From positions 1-52,391 of the forward strand of contig LGEZ01000001.1 of NCBI GenBank assembly GCA_001508005.1: a stretch of 52,391 nucleotides of DNA. The letters run 5' to 3'. Positions 17,999 through 26,496 of the stretch are shown here, in pieces; within the stretch, counting starts at the first letter, position 1; every line of letters begins with the position of its first letter. The notes under the pieces were generated by a model. The model saw only the letters and a list, made by a program, of their open reading frames with translations, was not told where the DNA came from and made no database searches. The DNA is from Clostridia bacterium 41_269 (GTDB taxonomy: Bacteria; Bacillota; DTU086). Both the position numbers and the translations under genes were made by a program.

Positions 17999-19009
17999 AT
18001 GCTTATTAGGGAGAGAATAGAACAGAGGGAAAAAGAATTTTTATCTCCTTTTGCTGCTTTGAGTGCCAATACCAAGGGAAGAAGGCGTCCTGAGCCTAAG
18101 TGCAGCGTTCGCACTGAGTTTCAAAGAGATAGGGATAGGATTATACATTCGAAAGCTTTTCGCAGGCTCAAACATAAAACCCAGGTATTTATAGCTCCCG
18201 AAGGAGACCATTTTAGGACCCGCTTAACCCATACATTGGAGGTAAATCAAATAGCAAGAACAATAGCAAGGGGACTTAATTTAAACGAAGATTTAACAGA
18301 AGCTATTGCCCTTGGGCATGATTTGGGACATACTCCTTTTGGGCATGCGGGAGAAGAAGTGCTCAATGAAATTGTTCCCGGAGGTTTTAAGCACAACGAA
18401 CAGAGCCTTAGGGTTGTTGATTATCTAGAAGGAGAAGGGGGATTAAATCTAACTGAGGAGGTAAGGGATGGGATTCTTAATCATACTGGCCCAATAAAAC
18501 CCTTTACTTTAGAAGGTCAGATTGTGAAAATTGCCGACCGCATTGCTTATATAAACCATGACATTGATGATGCCATACGGGCTGGGGTACTGAAGAAAGA
18601 AGATCTACCGGCAGATCTCCTTTCCATTTTGGGGGAGGATCACAGCAGCCGTATTAATAAAATGGTAACTGATATAATTGAAAACAGTGAAGGAAAATGG
18701 GAAATTTCAATGAGCCCCCTAATTAAAGAAGCCACTGACCAATTAAGAAAATTTTTATTTGATAACGTCTATATTGGTTCTTCAGCTAAGGCTGAAGAAG
18801 GAAAAGCTAAGCGCTTGTTAAAAGAGCTGTATTTTTACTATTTAGAAAATACTGATGCCCTTCCTGAAAGTGTTAAAAGTAAAATGGATGAGGTGCCCAT
18901 TGAAAAGCTTGTTTGTGATTATATAGCTGGAATGACAGATAGGTATGCCATTTCTCAATATCAAAAATTTTTTGTTCCCCGGGGCTTTAATGTGGATTGT
19001 GCTAATTAA
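17999..19009 (+). CDS. dgt: dGTPase-like HD-domain deoxynucleoside triphosphohydrolase
   Basis: A 336-aa protein of the dGTP triphosphohydrolase family (short, type 2). It has the HD-domain metal motif: HTLEV near residue 79, then [16 protein letters not shown] near 103-118, and a later [11 protein letters not shown]. Such enzymes hydrolyse dNTPs to nucleosides plus triphosphate and often need dNTP activation. A dgt-dnaG-sigA order is common in Clostridia. The start is ATG at 17999 with a weak purine-rich ribosome site. The product followed by a possible structured RNA starts 24 bases after the stop. Confidence 0.88.
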   Translation: MLIRERIEQREKEFLSPFAALSANTKGRRRPEPKCSVRTEFQRDRDRIIHSKAFRRLKHKTQVFIAPEGDHFRTRLTHTLEVNQIARTIARGLNLNEDLTEAIALGHDLGHTPFGHAGEEVLNEIVPGGFKHNEQSLRVVDYLEGEGGLNLTEEVRDGILNHTGPIKPFTLEGQIVKIADRIAYINHDIDDAIRAGVLKKEDLPADLLSILGEDHSSRINKMVTDIIENSEGKWEISMSPLIKEATDQLRKFLFDNVYIGSSAKAEEGKAKRLLKELYFYYLENTDALPESVKSKMDEVPIEKLVCDYIAGMTDRYAISQYQKFFVPRGFNVDCAN

Positions 19010-19032
19010 TATTTAAAATTTATTTAAAATTC

Positions 19033-19115
19033 GAGGGAAGGCTAAAGAACTCTCTTCGCTGTCAAGCTATCCGGGAACTGACTAGGAACCCGGCAGGAGT
19101 TCAGCACCTTCCCTC
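19033..19115 (+). ncRNA. Unidentified nested-stem structured RNA candidate
   Basis: An 83-base segment is closed by a perfect 9-bp helix (GAGGGAAGG 19033-19041 with CCTTCCCTC 19107-19115). Inside is GAACTC/GAGTTC (19047-19052 with 19097-19102), and inside that CCGGG/CCCGG (19071-19075 with 19089-19093). It is followed by TGCTTTTATT, so it might double as the dgt terminator. I compared it by eye with SAM, ZTP, glycine, SRP and 6S consensus features and none fits. Strand is assumed from the dgt direction and the T-rich 3' side. Confidence 0.5.
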
Positions 19116-19215
19116 TGCTTTTATTATGTAAATTATTCAATACACTTATACAAAAAATCAAAAAATTTATATATAATAAAAATGGAGTATAGATGGATGT
19201 TCTGGAAGGTAAAGG

Positions 19216-19245
19216 ATAGAGAGCGCTTGGAAAAGCGCTCTCTAT
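19216..19245. other. 13-bp hairpin with GGAA tetraloop in dgt-dnaG gap
   Basis: ATAGAGAGCGCTT (19216-19228) pairs perfectly with 19233-19245 across a GGAA loop, a stable GNRA tetraloop. No U tract follows, so it is not an ordinary terminator. It sits in an otherwise gene-poor 650-bp gap; further weak palindromes lie at about 19290-19305 and 19321-19335. Confidence 0.6.
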
Positions 19246-19362
19246 GGTTTAAGGGAGGCTCAAGAAGAATGAAGAGTGGTTCTATACTTGAGTATAGCAT
19301 GTCAGTATTGATATGTCATTAGGTAAGTATTACCTGCATATTGTACAAGTTTGTCTTCTGTC

Positions 19363-19479
19363 CTATCTATTTTTAAAAAGATTCTGCAGGAGATATTGAA
19401 TAATACTTTGGTATATAACATATAGAGTTGTGCCTCCTATTAGCAATAAAAGAAGCACAGCAATAATCTTTTCTGTCAT
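19363..19479 (-). CDS. Small single-pass membrane protein, 38 aa
   Basis: A short minus-strand frame beginning MTEKIIAVLLLLLIGG and ending LLQNLFKNR. One hydrophobic segment (about residues 4-22) is followed by a mixed, positively charged tail, giving a likely inner-membrane peptide. ATG at 19479 has GGAG eight bases upstream (AAAGGAGTG); an alternative ATG at 19485 is too close to that site. No known family is recognised. It is divergent from dnaG and could be a membrane regulatory peptide or a toxin of a type I system with the hairpin RNA region downstream; both are guesses. Confidence 0.55.
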   Translation of the reverse strand: MTEKIIAVLLLLLIGGTTLYVIYQSIIQYLLQNLFKNR

Positions 19480-19666
19480 AAGCATCACTCCTTTATAAGT
19501 TAATTTGGTTAAAATAAAAAAATAAATGCGTATCTTTTTGAGATGTTCTAATTATCAAGGATTAAAAAAGGGAAAGAATTACCTTAAAGTGAGTTTATTA
19601 TATACAAAAGGATATATCCCCAAATAGTATCCCCAAACCCCATTCTTTTAAGGAGGATATTTTACA

Positions 19667-21508
19667 GTGGGCTTATTATCTGAAGCATTGATAGACGAAA
19701 TTCGTGAGCATAACGATATTGTCAACGTTATTTCTGAATTTGTTGATTTAAAAAAAAGGGGGAAAAACTTTGTTGGCTTGTGCCCTTTTCATGTGGAAAA
19801 AACTCCCTCCTTTACCGTAAATCCAGATGCTCAACTGTTTTACTGTTTTGGATGTGGGGTTGGGGGAAATGTGTTTAATTTCTTGATGAAGTACCATGGA
19901 ATTAATTTTTACGAGGCAGTAAAAACTTTAGCTGAAAAGGCAGGAATTCAGATAGAGACGGAGAAGAATTTTATTCCGGCGAAAAAGGACCACAGGGAAC
20001 TTGATGTACTTTATAAAATCAATCATCTGGCAGCCAAATTTTATCATGCGATTCTTACCAACCATAAATTAGGCGCTGAGGGAAGGCTTTATCTTAAAAG
20101 AAGGGGATATAATGAGAACACCATAAGGCAGTTTATGCTTGGATTTGCTCCTGATGAGTGGGATAGTTTGTGTTCCTTTCTTTTAAAAAAGGGCTTTACA
20201 GAAAGGGAACTAATTGATGCGGGAGTTGCCCAAAAGAGCAGGTTGGGAAGGCTGATTGACCGTTTTAGAAATAGGTTAATGTTTCCCATATGGGATTACA
20301 GAGGAAGAATCATAGGTTTTGGCGGACGAGTGCTGGATAAAGAAGAGCCGAAGTATCTTAATTCGCCAGAAACAGTTATTTTCCATAAGGGAAAGATTCT
20401 TTACGGTATTCATGCTGCTATTCCAGAAATTAGAAAAAATAATTTTGTCATTGTGTTTGAAGGATATACCGATGTCTTAACAGCACAACAGAATGGAATA
20501 GGAAACGTTGTTGCTTCCCTAGGGACTGCATTTACTGAGGAACACGGAAAACTTCTGCGGAGATATACTAGAAATGTTGTTATTGCATATGATGCTGATA
20601 CTGCTGGTATGGCAGCAACTTTTCGAGGAATGGAAATTTTAATCCAATGCGGCTGTAAAGTTTCCGTTGTAGACCTTCCCGAAGGAAACGATCCCGATGA
20701 ATATATTAGGAAGCAGGGAAGGGAAGCATTTCTTGATTTAGTTAAGAGGAAAACACTATCCCTTGTAGAATACAAACTGCGTAAAGTATGTAAAGAGTAT
20801 GATATTAACAGCATTTCCGGCAGAATTTCTGCTGCAAATGAAATTATTCCTGTTTTGGCAAAAATCAGCAGTAAAGTGGAGCAGGATGCTTATATAAATT
20901 TGGTTTCTAAGAAGCTTTTTATATCTCCTGAAGCTATAAAGGAGGAAATATTAACATATACAAAAAATCTGCAAAAAAATGGTATTAATTATGATAAATT
21001 AGAGAAAAATAAGTATACTAGAGAAAAAGGCAGTATGCCAGTTCTGCCCAAATTTAATGGGCCGGAAAATATGTTGGTCAGCTTTGTGGTTTTTAATCCG
21101 GAATTTATTGAAATTGTGGATAAAGAGTTGGGAATTGAATCTTTCAGTGAATCTTACATGCAGGAGATATTATCCATAATTAAAAAAAAGTGGGATGAAG
21201 GAGTTAAAATTTCACCTTCTGTTTTGTATGATAAGTTGAGTCTTGAAAGTTCCCGTCATTTTTTAACAGAACTTTTTTTTAAAGAAAACTTGCCGCCTTG
21301 TGATAATATAGATGAGCTGATGTTATATATTAATAGTGTTAAACGCTTAAGAATTAATAAACAAATTGAAGAAAAACAGGCTCTGCTGGCTGAAGCGAAA
21401 AAAAATAATGATAGCCAGCTGGAGAAAAAATGCTTAATTGAAATAAAGAATCTTTTGAAGATAAGGGAAGAACAGAAGAAAATTTCGCCCATAGAAAGGG
21501 GGGATTAA
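19667..21508 (+). CDS. dnaG: DNA primase
   Basis: A 613-aa primase that makes RNA primers for replication. The N-terminal zinc motif is C39-x2-H42 with C60 and C63 (CPFH ... YCFGCG). The catalytic TOPRIM domain has the FEGYTDV glutamate and the AYDADTAG aspartates, about residues 260-320. The C-terminal part (about 430 on) is the helicase-binding/helical region. The GTG start at 19667 follows AAGGAGG at ten bases. The stop at 21508 overlaps the region just before sigA, forming the classical dnaG-sigA operon. Confidence 0.96.
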   Translation: MGLLSEALIDEIREHNDIVNVISEFVDLKKRGKNFVGLCPFHVEKTPSFTVNPDAQLFYCFGCGVGGNVFNFLMKYHGINFYEAVKTLAEKAGIQIETEKNFIPAKKDHRELDVLYKINHLAAKFYHAILTNHKLGAEGRLYLKRRGYNENTIRQFMLGFAPDEWDSLCSFLLKKGFTERELIDAGVAQKSRLGRLIDRFRNRLMFPIWDYRGRIIGFGGRVLDKEEPKYLNSPETVIFHKGKILYGIHAAIPEIRKNNFVIVFEGYTDVLTAQQNGIGNVVASLGTAFTEEHGKLLRRYTRNVVIAYDADTAGMAATFRGMEILIQCGCKVSVVDLPEGNDPDEYIRKQGREAFLDLVKRKTLSLVEYKLRKVCKEYDINSISGRISAANEIIPVLAKISSKVEQDAYINLVSKKLFISPEAIKEEILTYTKNLQKNGINYDKLEKNKYTREKGSMPVLPKFNGPENMLVSFVVFNPEFIEIVDKELGIESFSESYMQEILSIIKKKWDEGVKISPSVLYDKLSLESSRHFLTELFFKENLPPCDNIDELMLYINSVKRLRINKQIEEKQALLAEAKKNNDSQLEKKCLIEIKNLLKIREEQKKISPIERGD

Positions 21509-21509
21509 T

Positions 21510-22616
21510 GTGCAGAATCAGGAAAAAGAAAAGGATAAGGAAAAAGATAAAGAAAAGAAAATTGAAGAATTAATTGAAAAAGGGAAAAAACAGGGAGTAT
21601 TGACATATCACGAAGTAATGGATGCTCTGCAGGATGTGGATTTGTCTCCAGAGCAGATTGATGAGATCTACGACCGCTTAAGCGGTCTTGGAATAGAAAT
21701 TTTACCTGAAACTGAAATGGAGGAAACCGAAGGAACAGAAGTGGAAGAAAATCTTGGTGATGTTGACCTTTCTGTTCCTGAAGGGGTAAGTATTGACGAT
21801 CCTGTTAGAATGTATCTTAAGGAAATAGGGCGTGTTCCGCTTCTTACAGCTGAAGAAGAAATAGAACTGGCAAAGAGAATCGAACAGGGGGATGAAGAAG
21901 CTAAGAGGCGTTTGGCTGAGGCCAATTTGAGGCTTGTAGTAAGTATTGCCAAACGCTATGTGGGTAGAGGTATGCTTTTCTTGGATCTCATTCAGGAAGG
22001 TAATTTGGGATTAATCAAAGCCGTGGAAAAATTTGATTACCGCAAGGGATATAAATTCAGCACCTATGCTACATGGTGGATACGTCAGGCAATTACCAGG
22101 GCAATTGCTGATCAGGCTAGAACTATAAGAATTCCAGTTCATATGGTGGAAACAATAAATAAGTTAATACGTGTTTCACGACAGCTGCTTCAGGAATACG
22201 GCAGAGAACCTACTCCTGAAGAAATAGCTGAAAAAATGGGTATTTCAGTGGAACGTGTAAGGGAAATTCAAAAGATTGCTCAAGAGCCCATTTCCCTTGA
22301 AACGCCCATAGGAGAAGAAGAAGACAGTCATTTGGGAGATTTTATTGAAGATGAGGATGCTTTAGCACCTGCCGAAGCAGCATCATATATGCTGCTGAGA
22401 GAACAGCTGGAAGGGGTTTTGGATTCTCTCACTCCTAGGGAAGAGAAGGTCTTAAGGCTTCGCTTTGGTCTGGATGACGGACGTTCAAGGACACTAGAAG
22501 AGGTGGGTAAAGAATTTGGTGTTACTAGGGAAAGGATACGCCAAATAGAAGCAAAGGCTCTGCGCAAGCTTCGTCATCCCAGCCGAAGTAAGAAATTAAA
22601 AGATTACCTTGAGTAA
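21510..22616 (+). CDS. sigA: RNA polymerase primary sigma factor SigA/RpoD
   Basis: A 368-aa housekeeping sigma factor. Region 1.1 is short (about residues 15-75), preceded by a repetitive lysine/glutamate stretch ([12 protein letters not shown]). Region 1.2 ([11 protein letters not shown]), 2.3-2.4 ([18 protein letters not shown]), 3 and 4.2 ([19 protein letters not shown]) are complete. It directs transcription from TTGACA/TATAAT promoters, several perfect examples of which occur in this window. GTG at 21510 is the in-frame start after GGGGGG; the ATG two bases earlier is out of frame. It is separated from dnaG by a single base. Confidence 0.97.
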   Translation: MQNQEKEKDKEKDKEKKIEELIEKGKKQGVLTYHEVMDALQDVDLSPEQIDEIYDRLSGLGIEILPETEMEETEGTEVEENLGDVDLSVPEGVSIDDPVRMYLKEIGRVPLLTAEEEIELAKRIEQGDEEAKRRLAEANLRLVVSIAKRYVGRGMLFLDLIQEGNLGLIKAVEKFDYRKGYKFSTYATWWIRQAITRAIADQARTIRIPVHMVETINKLIRVSRQLLQEYGREPTPEEIAEKMGISVERVREIQKIAQEPISLETPIGEEEDSHLGDFIEDEDALAPAEAASYMLLREQLEGVLDSLTPREEKVLRLRFGLDDGRSRTLEEVGKEFGVTRERIRQIEAKALRKLRHPSRSKKLKDYLE

Positions 22617-22714
22617 ATTGAGTAAATTTCAGATTTTGCAGTGATTAGACTTTTGCATATACACCTTTCAGTTTGGCTTGATATATATCCACACAGAAAA
22701 AAGGTTTTAGGATA

Positions 22715-22743
22715 TTGACACAGTTTTAAATTTAACGTATAAT
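22715..22743 (+). promoter_or_regulatory. Consensus sigma-A promoter of tRNA pair
   Basis: TTGACA (22715-22720) and TATAAT (22738-22743) are both perfect matches and spaced by 17 bases; the tRNA-Asn gene starts 19 bases after the -10 box. Confidence 0.92.
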
Positions 22744-22761
22744 AACACTTGCGTCAGGTGT

Positions 22762-22836
22762 TCCTCGGTAGCTCAATGGTAGAGCATCCGGCTGTTAACC
22801 GGAGGGTTGCAGGTTCGAGCCCTGCCCGGGGAGCCA
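22762..22836 (+). tRNA. tRNA-Asn (GTT)
   Basis: A complete cloverleaf with anticodon GTT in CTGTTAACC, acceptor TCCTCGG pairing with CCGGGGA, T-arm GGTTCGAGCC and encoded CCA (22834-22836). It is the first gene of a two-tRNA transcript. Confidence 0.95.
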
Positions 22837-22853
22837 AATTAGCTGATAAAGAT

Positions 22854-22873
22854 GCGCCGCTTTTAAGCGGCGC
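22854..22873 (+). other. Inter-tRNA GC hairpin
   Basis: GCGCCGCT-TTTA-AGCGGCGC forms a perfect 8-bp hairpin filling much of the tRNA spacer, and ends three bases before the tRNA-Met 5' end. The U tract after it is only three bases, so it is more probably a processing or partial-attenuation element than a full terminator. Confidence 0.6.
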
Positions 22874-22876
22874 TTT

Positions 22877-22951
22877 GGGCCTATAGCTCAGCGGTAGAGC
22901 AACCGGCTCATAACCGGTTGGTCCCTGGTTCGATCCCAGGTGGGCCCACCA
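22877..22951 (+). tRNA. tRNA-Met (CAT), elongator or Ile2-type
   Basis: Cloverleaf with anticodon CAT (GGCTCATAACC), acceptor GGGCCTA pairing with TGGGCCC, T-arm GGTTCGATCC and encoded CCA. The acceptor has a normal first pair and the anticodon stem lacks three GC pairs, so it is not initiator tRNA. Elongator Met is most likely; a lysidine-modified Ile tRNA cannot be fully excluded by eye. Confidence 0.92.
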
Positions 22952-22965
22952 ACGGGGCAAATTTT

Positions 22966-23005
22966 AAAAAAGCAGACTTATCTGCACGATAAGTCTGCTT
23001 TTTTT
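22966..23005 (+). terminator. Terminator of tRNA operon
   Basis: A long perfect stem (A-run plus GCAGACTTATC and its complement) with loop TGCAC, ending in seven T residues. Confidence 0.92.
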
Positions 23006-23007
23006 AT

Positions 23008-23494
23008 CTTCTAAAGGTTTTTGTCTATTAATAGGTTTTTGGCAGTTTTTTTATTCATTATTCAAAAATTTTTCAGATTATCCAAAAAAATTTTAGAAAT
23101 TTTTACTTATGGTTTTTAACACTTCGTTAATAAGATTTCTGTAAATCAAAATATTTACATAATATATTAAAAATTTATGTAATATTAAATTAATAAACGG
23201 TATAAGAATGAAGTGAGTAGAAAAGGAAGATGTAAGCAGTACATTTTTATTTAAGATTTATATTTTCAGAATATTCCGTATTTTGTATACCAGTATTCCA
23301 AATTATTTACCATAAATTTAAAAAAAAGGGGGTGGCGCTGAAAAAAAAAGAGATCAATTAAGGAGGAGGTGGTTGTAGAATTAGCTGATTTTGGAGGATA
23401 ATGGATTTCAGGGCTGTGAACTTTTAAATTATTTGTTAATAAGTGTAAAGTTTTTTGAAGATTTATTTTGTAGGTTAATTAGGAGGTGAGAAGC
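23008..23494 (+). promoter_or_regulatory. Long AT-rich leader of the Nramp-like gene
   Basis: No protein gene of ordinary size is visible. It contains a perfect inverted repeat TTACATAA/TTATGTAA (23155-23162, 23175-23182), a possible operator. Further on come three strong purine ribosome-type sites. Two of these are linked to very short frames: GTG-started MALKKKEIN (about 23333-23362) and ATG-started MDFRAVNF after GGAGGATA (about 23400-23427). They could be leader peptides. No known riboswitch is recognised. Confidence 0.4.
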
Positions 23495-24958
23495 ATGGCT
23501 GAAGTTCAGCCGCAGAAGTGGGAAGCTGGTAAGTATTTGGATCCCATGGACTTTGGTAAACCCCTGCCCGAGCCTCCGAAGCTTGGGAGTTTCTTTGGTC
23601 CTGGTATGGTTCTGGTGGCGTTGGGCGTAGGTTTAGGGGAGCTGTTCATGTGGCCCCGACTGGTTATGGTATTTGGCGCCAACATCCGCTGGCTGTTCTT
23701 CATGGGTATGCTGGCCCAGGTATTTGCCATGATGGAGATTGCCCGTTGGAGCATGGCCACGGGTGAGAGCTCCTTTATGGCAGCGTACAGGGTATGGCCG
23801 CCGTTTATGTGGTTCTTCTGGATTTTGGCAATTGGAACCTACATCTGGCCTGGACACATTTCTCTAGGTGCCAATGCTCTGGAAACCTTAACGGGAATCA
23901 ATTGGCTTATTTGGGCAACAGGTGGAATTATTCTCATGGGAGTAATTTTAACCTTTGCACCGGTTGCCTATGAAGCCATTGAGAAGATTTTGTCCATAAT
24001 TATCGCCATAGTTGTGGCATCTGGATTTGTGGTAGCAGCTGTTGTGGGTACTGCTGCTGAGTGGTGGGCTGCTATCAAGGGTCTGTTCATGTTTGGATGG
24101 ACCACCCCGAAGATGTTTGATCCTGAATGGTTCCCGGCAATAGTGGGTTCTGTGGCCTTTGCTGGTCCTTCTGGAATGCAGCAGATGTGGTACAGTCTGT
24201 ATCTTCGTGACAAGAAGGCAGGTATGTGCTACTATGCAGGGCGTATTACCAGCTGGCTGACCGGCGAAGAAGAGACTATGCCTTCTACGGGAACAATGTT
24301 TAATACCAAAGATCCTGAAGAGCTTCGCAAGTGGCAGGGATGGAGAAAGTGGAACTTGTATGATGCATGGGTGCTGTTCTGGTTTATTACCACAATAACC
24401 ACGCTGTTCTTTACCGTTATGTCCCTTGCTGCTGTAAGGCTTGATCCCGCAACATATGAGCTCCTTGCAGGCGGTGACAAGGCTAAGGCTATTGACGGTT
24501 TTGCAGTAGCTTATTCAGCTGTTTTTGGTGGAGCAGGTAAGGCTGCAATTTACCTGACCATAGGACTTGTGGGATGGAAGATGACCTTTGGAGTATTTGA
24601 TGCTTTTGCAAGGGGTCAGGCAGACATGACCTGGTATTTCTGGCCCGGCGTCAAGGACAGGTGGAGCATGAGCAAGGTATACTTCGGCTTCCTGTACGGA
24701 GTTATGATCTTTGGAATAATCGTGCTGTTCACCATGGGAGCAACTGAAGGACCTGCTTTTATCCTTGACGTTATGGCATCCATGTCCACGCTGTCCATGG
24801 GTCTTTACTGTCTGCTGATGCTCATTGTAAACAGCAAGTTCCTGCCTGAGGAAATTAGACCTGGAATAATTACCAAAATAGTGCTGGCAATGGGTATCTG
24901 CTTGTACTGGGGCGGATTCTTCTACTGTCTGTTCAAGTATGGTGCCATCGTTGGTTAA
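23495..24958 (+). CDS. Nramp-fold (SLC11-like) transporter lacking metal-binding motifs
   Basis: A 487-aa membrane protein with about 11-12 hydrophobic segments and an Nramp-like layout. The GPGM of TM1 aligns with the Nramp GPG start, but the metal-binding DPGN is replaced by a GLGE-type sequence. In TM6 the MPHN motif is replaced by GMQQMWYSLYLR. The residues that bind Mn/Fe are therefore absent, and the substrate is probably not a standard divalent metal; it remains unknown. ATG at 23495 is chosen because AGGAGG lies eight bases upstream and overlaps the alternative GTG. Codon use looks richer in G/C than the neighbours. A hairpin separates it from an unknown membrane protein that may be its partner. 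Confidence 0.7.
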   Translation: MAEVQPQKWEAGKYLDPMDFGKPLPEPPKLGSFFGPGMVLVALGVGLGELFMWPRLVMVFGANIRWLFFMGMLAQVFAMMEIARWSMATGESSFMAAYRVWPPFMWFFWILAIGTYIWPGHISLGANALETLTGINWLIWATGGIILMGVILTFAPVAYEAIEKILSIIIAIVVASGFVVAAVVGTAAEWWAAIKGLFMFGWTTPKMFDPEWFPAIVGSVAFAGPSGMQQMWYSLYLRDKKAGMCYYAGRITSWLTGEEETMPSTGTMFNTKDPEELRKWQGWRKWNLYDAWVLFWFITTITTLFFTVMSLAAVRLDPATYELLAGGDKAKAIDGFAVAYSAVFGGAGKAAIYLTIGLVGWKMTFGVFDAFARGQADMTWYFWPGVKDRWSMSKVYFGFLYGVMIFGIIVLFTMGATEGPAFILDVMASMSTLSMGLYCLLMLIVNSKFLPEEIRPGIITKIVLAMGICLYWGGFFYCLFKYGAIVG

Positions 24959-24977
24959 TGAAATGGATGAAGGGCTT

Positions 24978-24998
24978 GGCACCCCTTTTTGGGGTGCC
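24978..24998 (+). other. Hairpin between Nramp-like gene and membrane protein gene
   Basis: GGCACCCC pairs with GGGGTGCC across TTTTT (8 bp). There is no 3' U run, so it is likely a weak attenuator or mRNA-stability stem that sets relative expression of the two genes. Confidence 0.5.
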
Positions 24999-25046
24999 TG
25001 CCCCATCTGCTTTATAGAGATTTTTTAGAGAAGGGAGGGGGTTTTA

Positions 25047-25586
25047 GTGGAGCTTTATAGGTTAACAGGGGGTCTTACTGCACTGCTTCTTTCTGGGGGC
25101 TTATCCCTGTGTTTGTTCATAGCGACGAAAGTAAAGGGGTCAATGCCCTTTGATGCTGCAGTGTTTTACATGGTTGTACCGTCCATGGTGCTGTTTGGTC
25201 TTTTATTTGACGTGCAGGGGATATGGCGGAGATTGATGAAGATATCCAGGGTATTTGCTCCTTCATACATTGGTTCGGGGATGTTCTGGCTTATAGCATG
25301 GCCTTTCTGCAAGCTGTTGAGCGACTGTTTTTATGGTTTGTATTCGCTTTTAAAATACGGTGAGGCGATTTTTCCCTCGTACTTTAGTTCTTTAGGCTTT
25401 GATGGACTTATAGGGTTTTTTATATATCAGGCCATAGTGGGTTCCGGTATGGGAATAATATTCTTCTTTGCGTATGGGCCTGTATTTGCTTTTATGACGT
25501 GGCTTCGCAAGCTTCTTGGGTTTGAAGTGAGTTCTCATGAGCTTAGGATGAAAGAAGAGCTTGCGGAGTTTGGATTTAGGAAATAA
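25047..25586 (+). CDS. Unknown multi-pass membrane protein
   Basis: A 179-aa protein I do not recognise. Hydrophobic segments near residues 8-27, 40-57, 73-92, 115-135 and 135-155 suggest four or five membrane passes. A basic loop (RRLMKISR) and a charged C-terminus (SSHELRMKEELAEFGFRK) are on the likely cytoplasmic side. GTG at 25047 is preceded by GGGAGGGGG. It lies 88 bases after the Nramp-like gene, is co-oriented and is followed by strong terminators, so it may be an accessory subunit of that transporter. No catalytic motif is visible. Confidence 0.65.
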   Translation: MELYRLTGGLTALLLSGGLSLCLFIATKVKGSMPFDAAVFYMVVPSMVLFGLLFDVQGIWRRLMKISRVFAPSYIGSGMFWLIAWPFCKLLSDCFYGLYSLLKYGEAIFPSYFSSLGFDGLIGFFIYQAIVGSGMGIIFFFAYGPVFAFMTWLRKLLGFEVSSHELRMKEELAEFGFRK

Positions 25587-25625
25587 GTTTTCCCCCTCCA
25601 TAAGCCTGCTGCGCTATTCTTTTGA

Positions 25626-25657
25626 AACCTGCCTTTGCCCAAGGGCAGGTTTTTTTT
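25626..25657 (+). terminator. Terminator after the membrane protein gene
   Basis: An 8-bp stem AACCTGCC/GGCAGGTT with a ten-base loop, followed by seven T residues. Confidence 0.85.
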
Positions 25658-25673
25658 GTTTCTTTTTTAAAAG

Positions 25674-25697
25674 AAATCCTTTAAAAGGATTTTTTTG
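25674..25697 (+). terminator. Second tandem terminator
   Basis: AAATCCTT and AAGGATTT form an 8-bp stem with a T run on the 3' side, 17 bases after the first terminator. Confidence 0.6.
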
Positions 25698-25769
25698 TGC
25701 TGTTCTGGTAAACTATAACATGTCGGTAATTTTTGTTGAATAATTTATGCTTTTGGAAAGGGGAAGGAA

Positions 25770-26474
25770 GTGCTTTCTGTATCTTCAAGAATCGAAGCGC
25801 TGGCTTCTTTAATCCCATCTGGTGAAGTAGTGGCGGATATAGGTACGGACCATGCTTATCTGCCTATTTATCTAATACAAACAAATAAATCTCCCCGAGT
25901 AATTGCTACAGAAGTTAGCAAAGGTTCTTATCAAAAGGCAAAAAAGATAATAATGGATCTGGGATTAAAAAATAGGATTGATCTTCGCTTTGGAGATGGA
26001 TTAAAAGTTCTTGATCCTGGAGAAGCAGAAGTGCTGGTTTTGGCTGGCATAGGGGGATTAAATATTGTAAAGATTCTTAAAGAGGGGATTGATGTCGCAA
26101 AAACTGCTAAAAGGTTGATTGTTAACCCTGCAACGGGCTGGGGATATGTAAGGAAATGGCTTGTTTATAATGGTTGGGATATTAAAGATGAGGAACTGGT
26201 ATATGAAAAAAGTAAATTTTATCACATTATAGCGACAGAGAGAAGAACAATGACTTTTGAAGATTATGATCCTGTGGTAATGGAAATTGGGCCGAAATTG
26301 ATTGAGAAAAAACATTGCCTTCTTCCCCTGTATCTTGAAAAGCTACAAAGAGAATATTCCAGCATTTATGAAGAATTAAAAAAAAGTAGGCGGCAAGAAA
26401 GCAGTTTGAAACTGCAGGAAGTTAAAGGGTTTTTGAGAAAAATAGAAAAAATATATAATTGCATAAATAAATAA
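25770..26474 (+). CDS. trmK: tRNA (adenine22-N1)-methyltransferase TrmK
   Basis: A 234-aa Rossmann methyltransferase. The N-terminal SSRIEALASLIP, the SAM-binding VADIGTDHAYLPIYL motif and the VLAGIGG motif are typical of TrmK/YqfN, which methylates A22 in tRNA. The C-terminal part is helical. In Bacillus and Clostridia it lies right after sigA and before the YqfO/Nif3 gene, as here. GTG at 25770 follows GGGGAAGGAA. The gap to the next gene is 22 bases. Confidence 0.9.
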   Translation: MLSVSSRIEALASLIPSGEVVADIGTDHAYLPIYLIQTNKSPRVIATEVSKGSYQKAKKIIMDLGLKNRIDLRFGDGLKVLDPGEAEVLVLAGIGGLNIVKILKEGIDVAKTAKRLIVNPATGWGYVRKWLVYNGWDIKDEELVYEKSKFYHIIATERRTMTFEDYDPVVMEIGPKLIEKKHCLLPLYLEKLQREYSSIYEELKKSRRQESSLKLQEVKGFLRKIEKIYNCINK

Positions 26475-26496
26475 ATTATGGGGCAGGTATAAAGAA

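Noticed and set aside
19033-19115. Known riboswitch (SAM, ZTP, glycine) or SRP RNA
   Set aside because: The conserved core nucleotides of these classes are not present on either strand; left as unidentified.
22877-22951. tRNA with CAT anticodon as initiator tRNA
   Set aside because: It has a normal first acceptor pair and lacks the three GC pairs in the anticodon stem that mark initiator tRNA.
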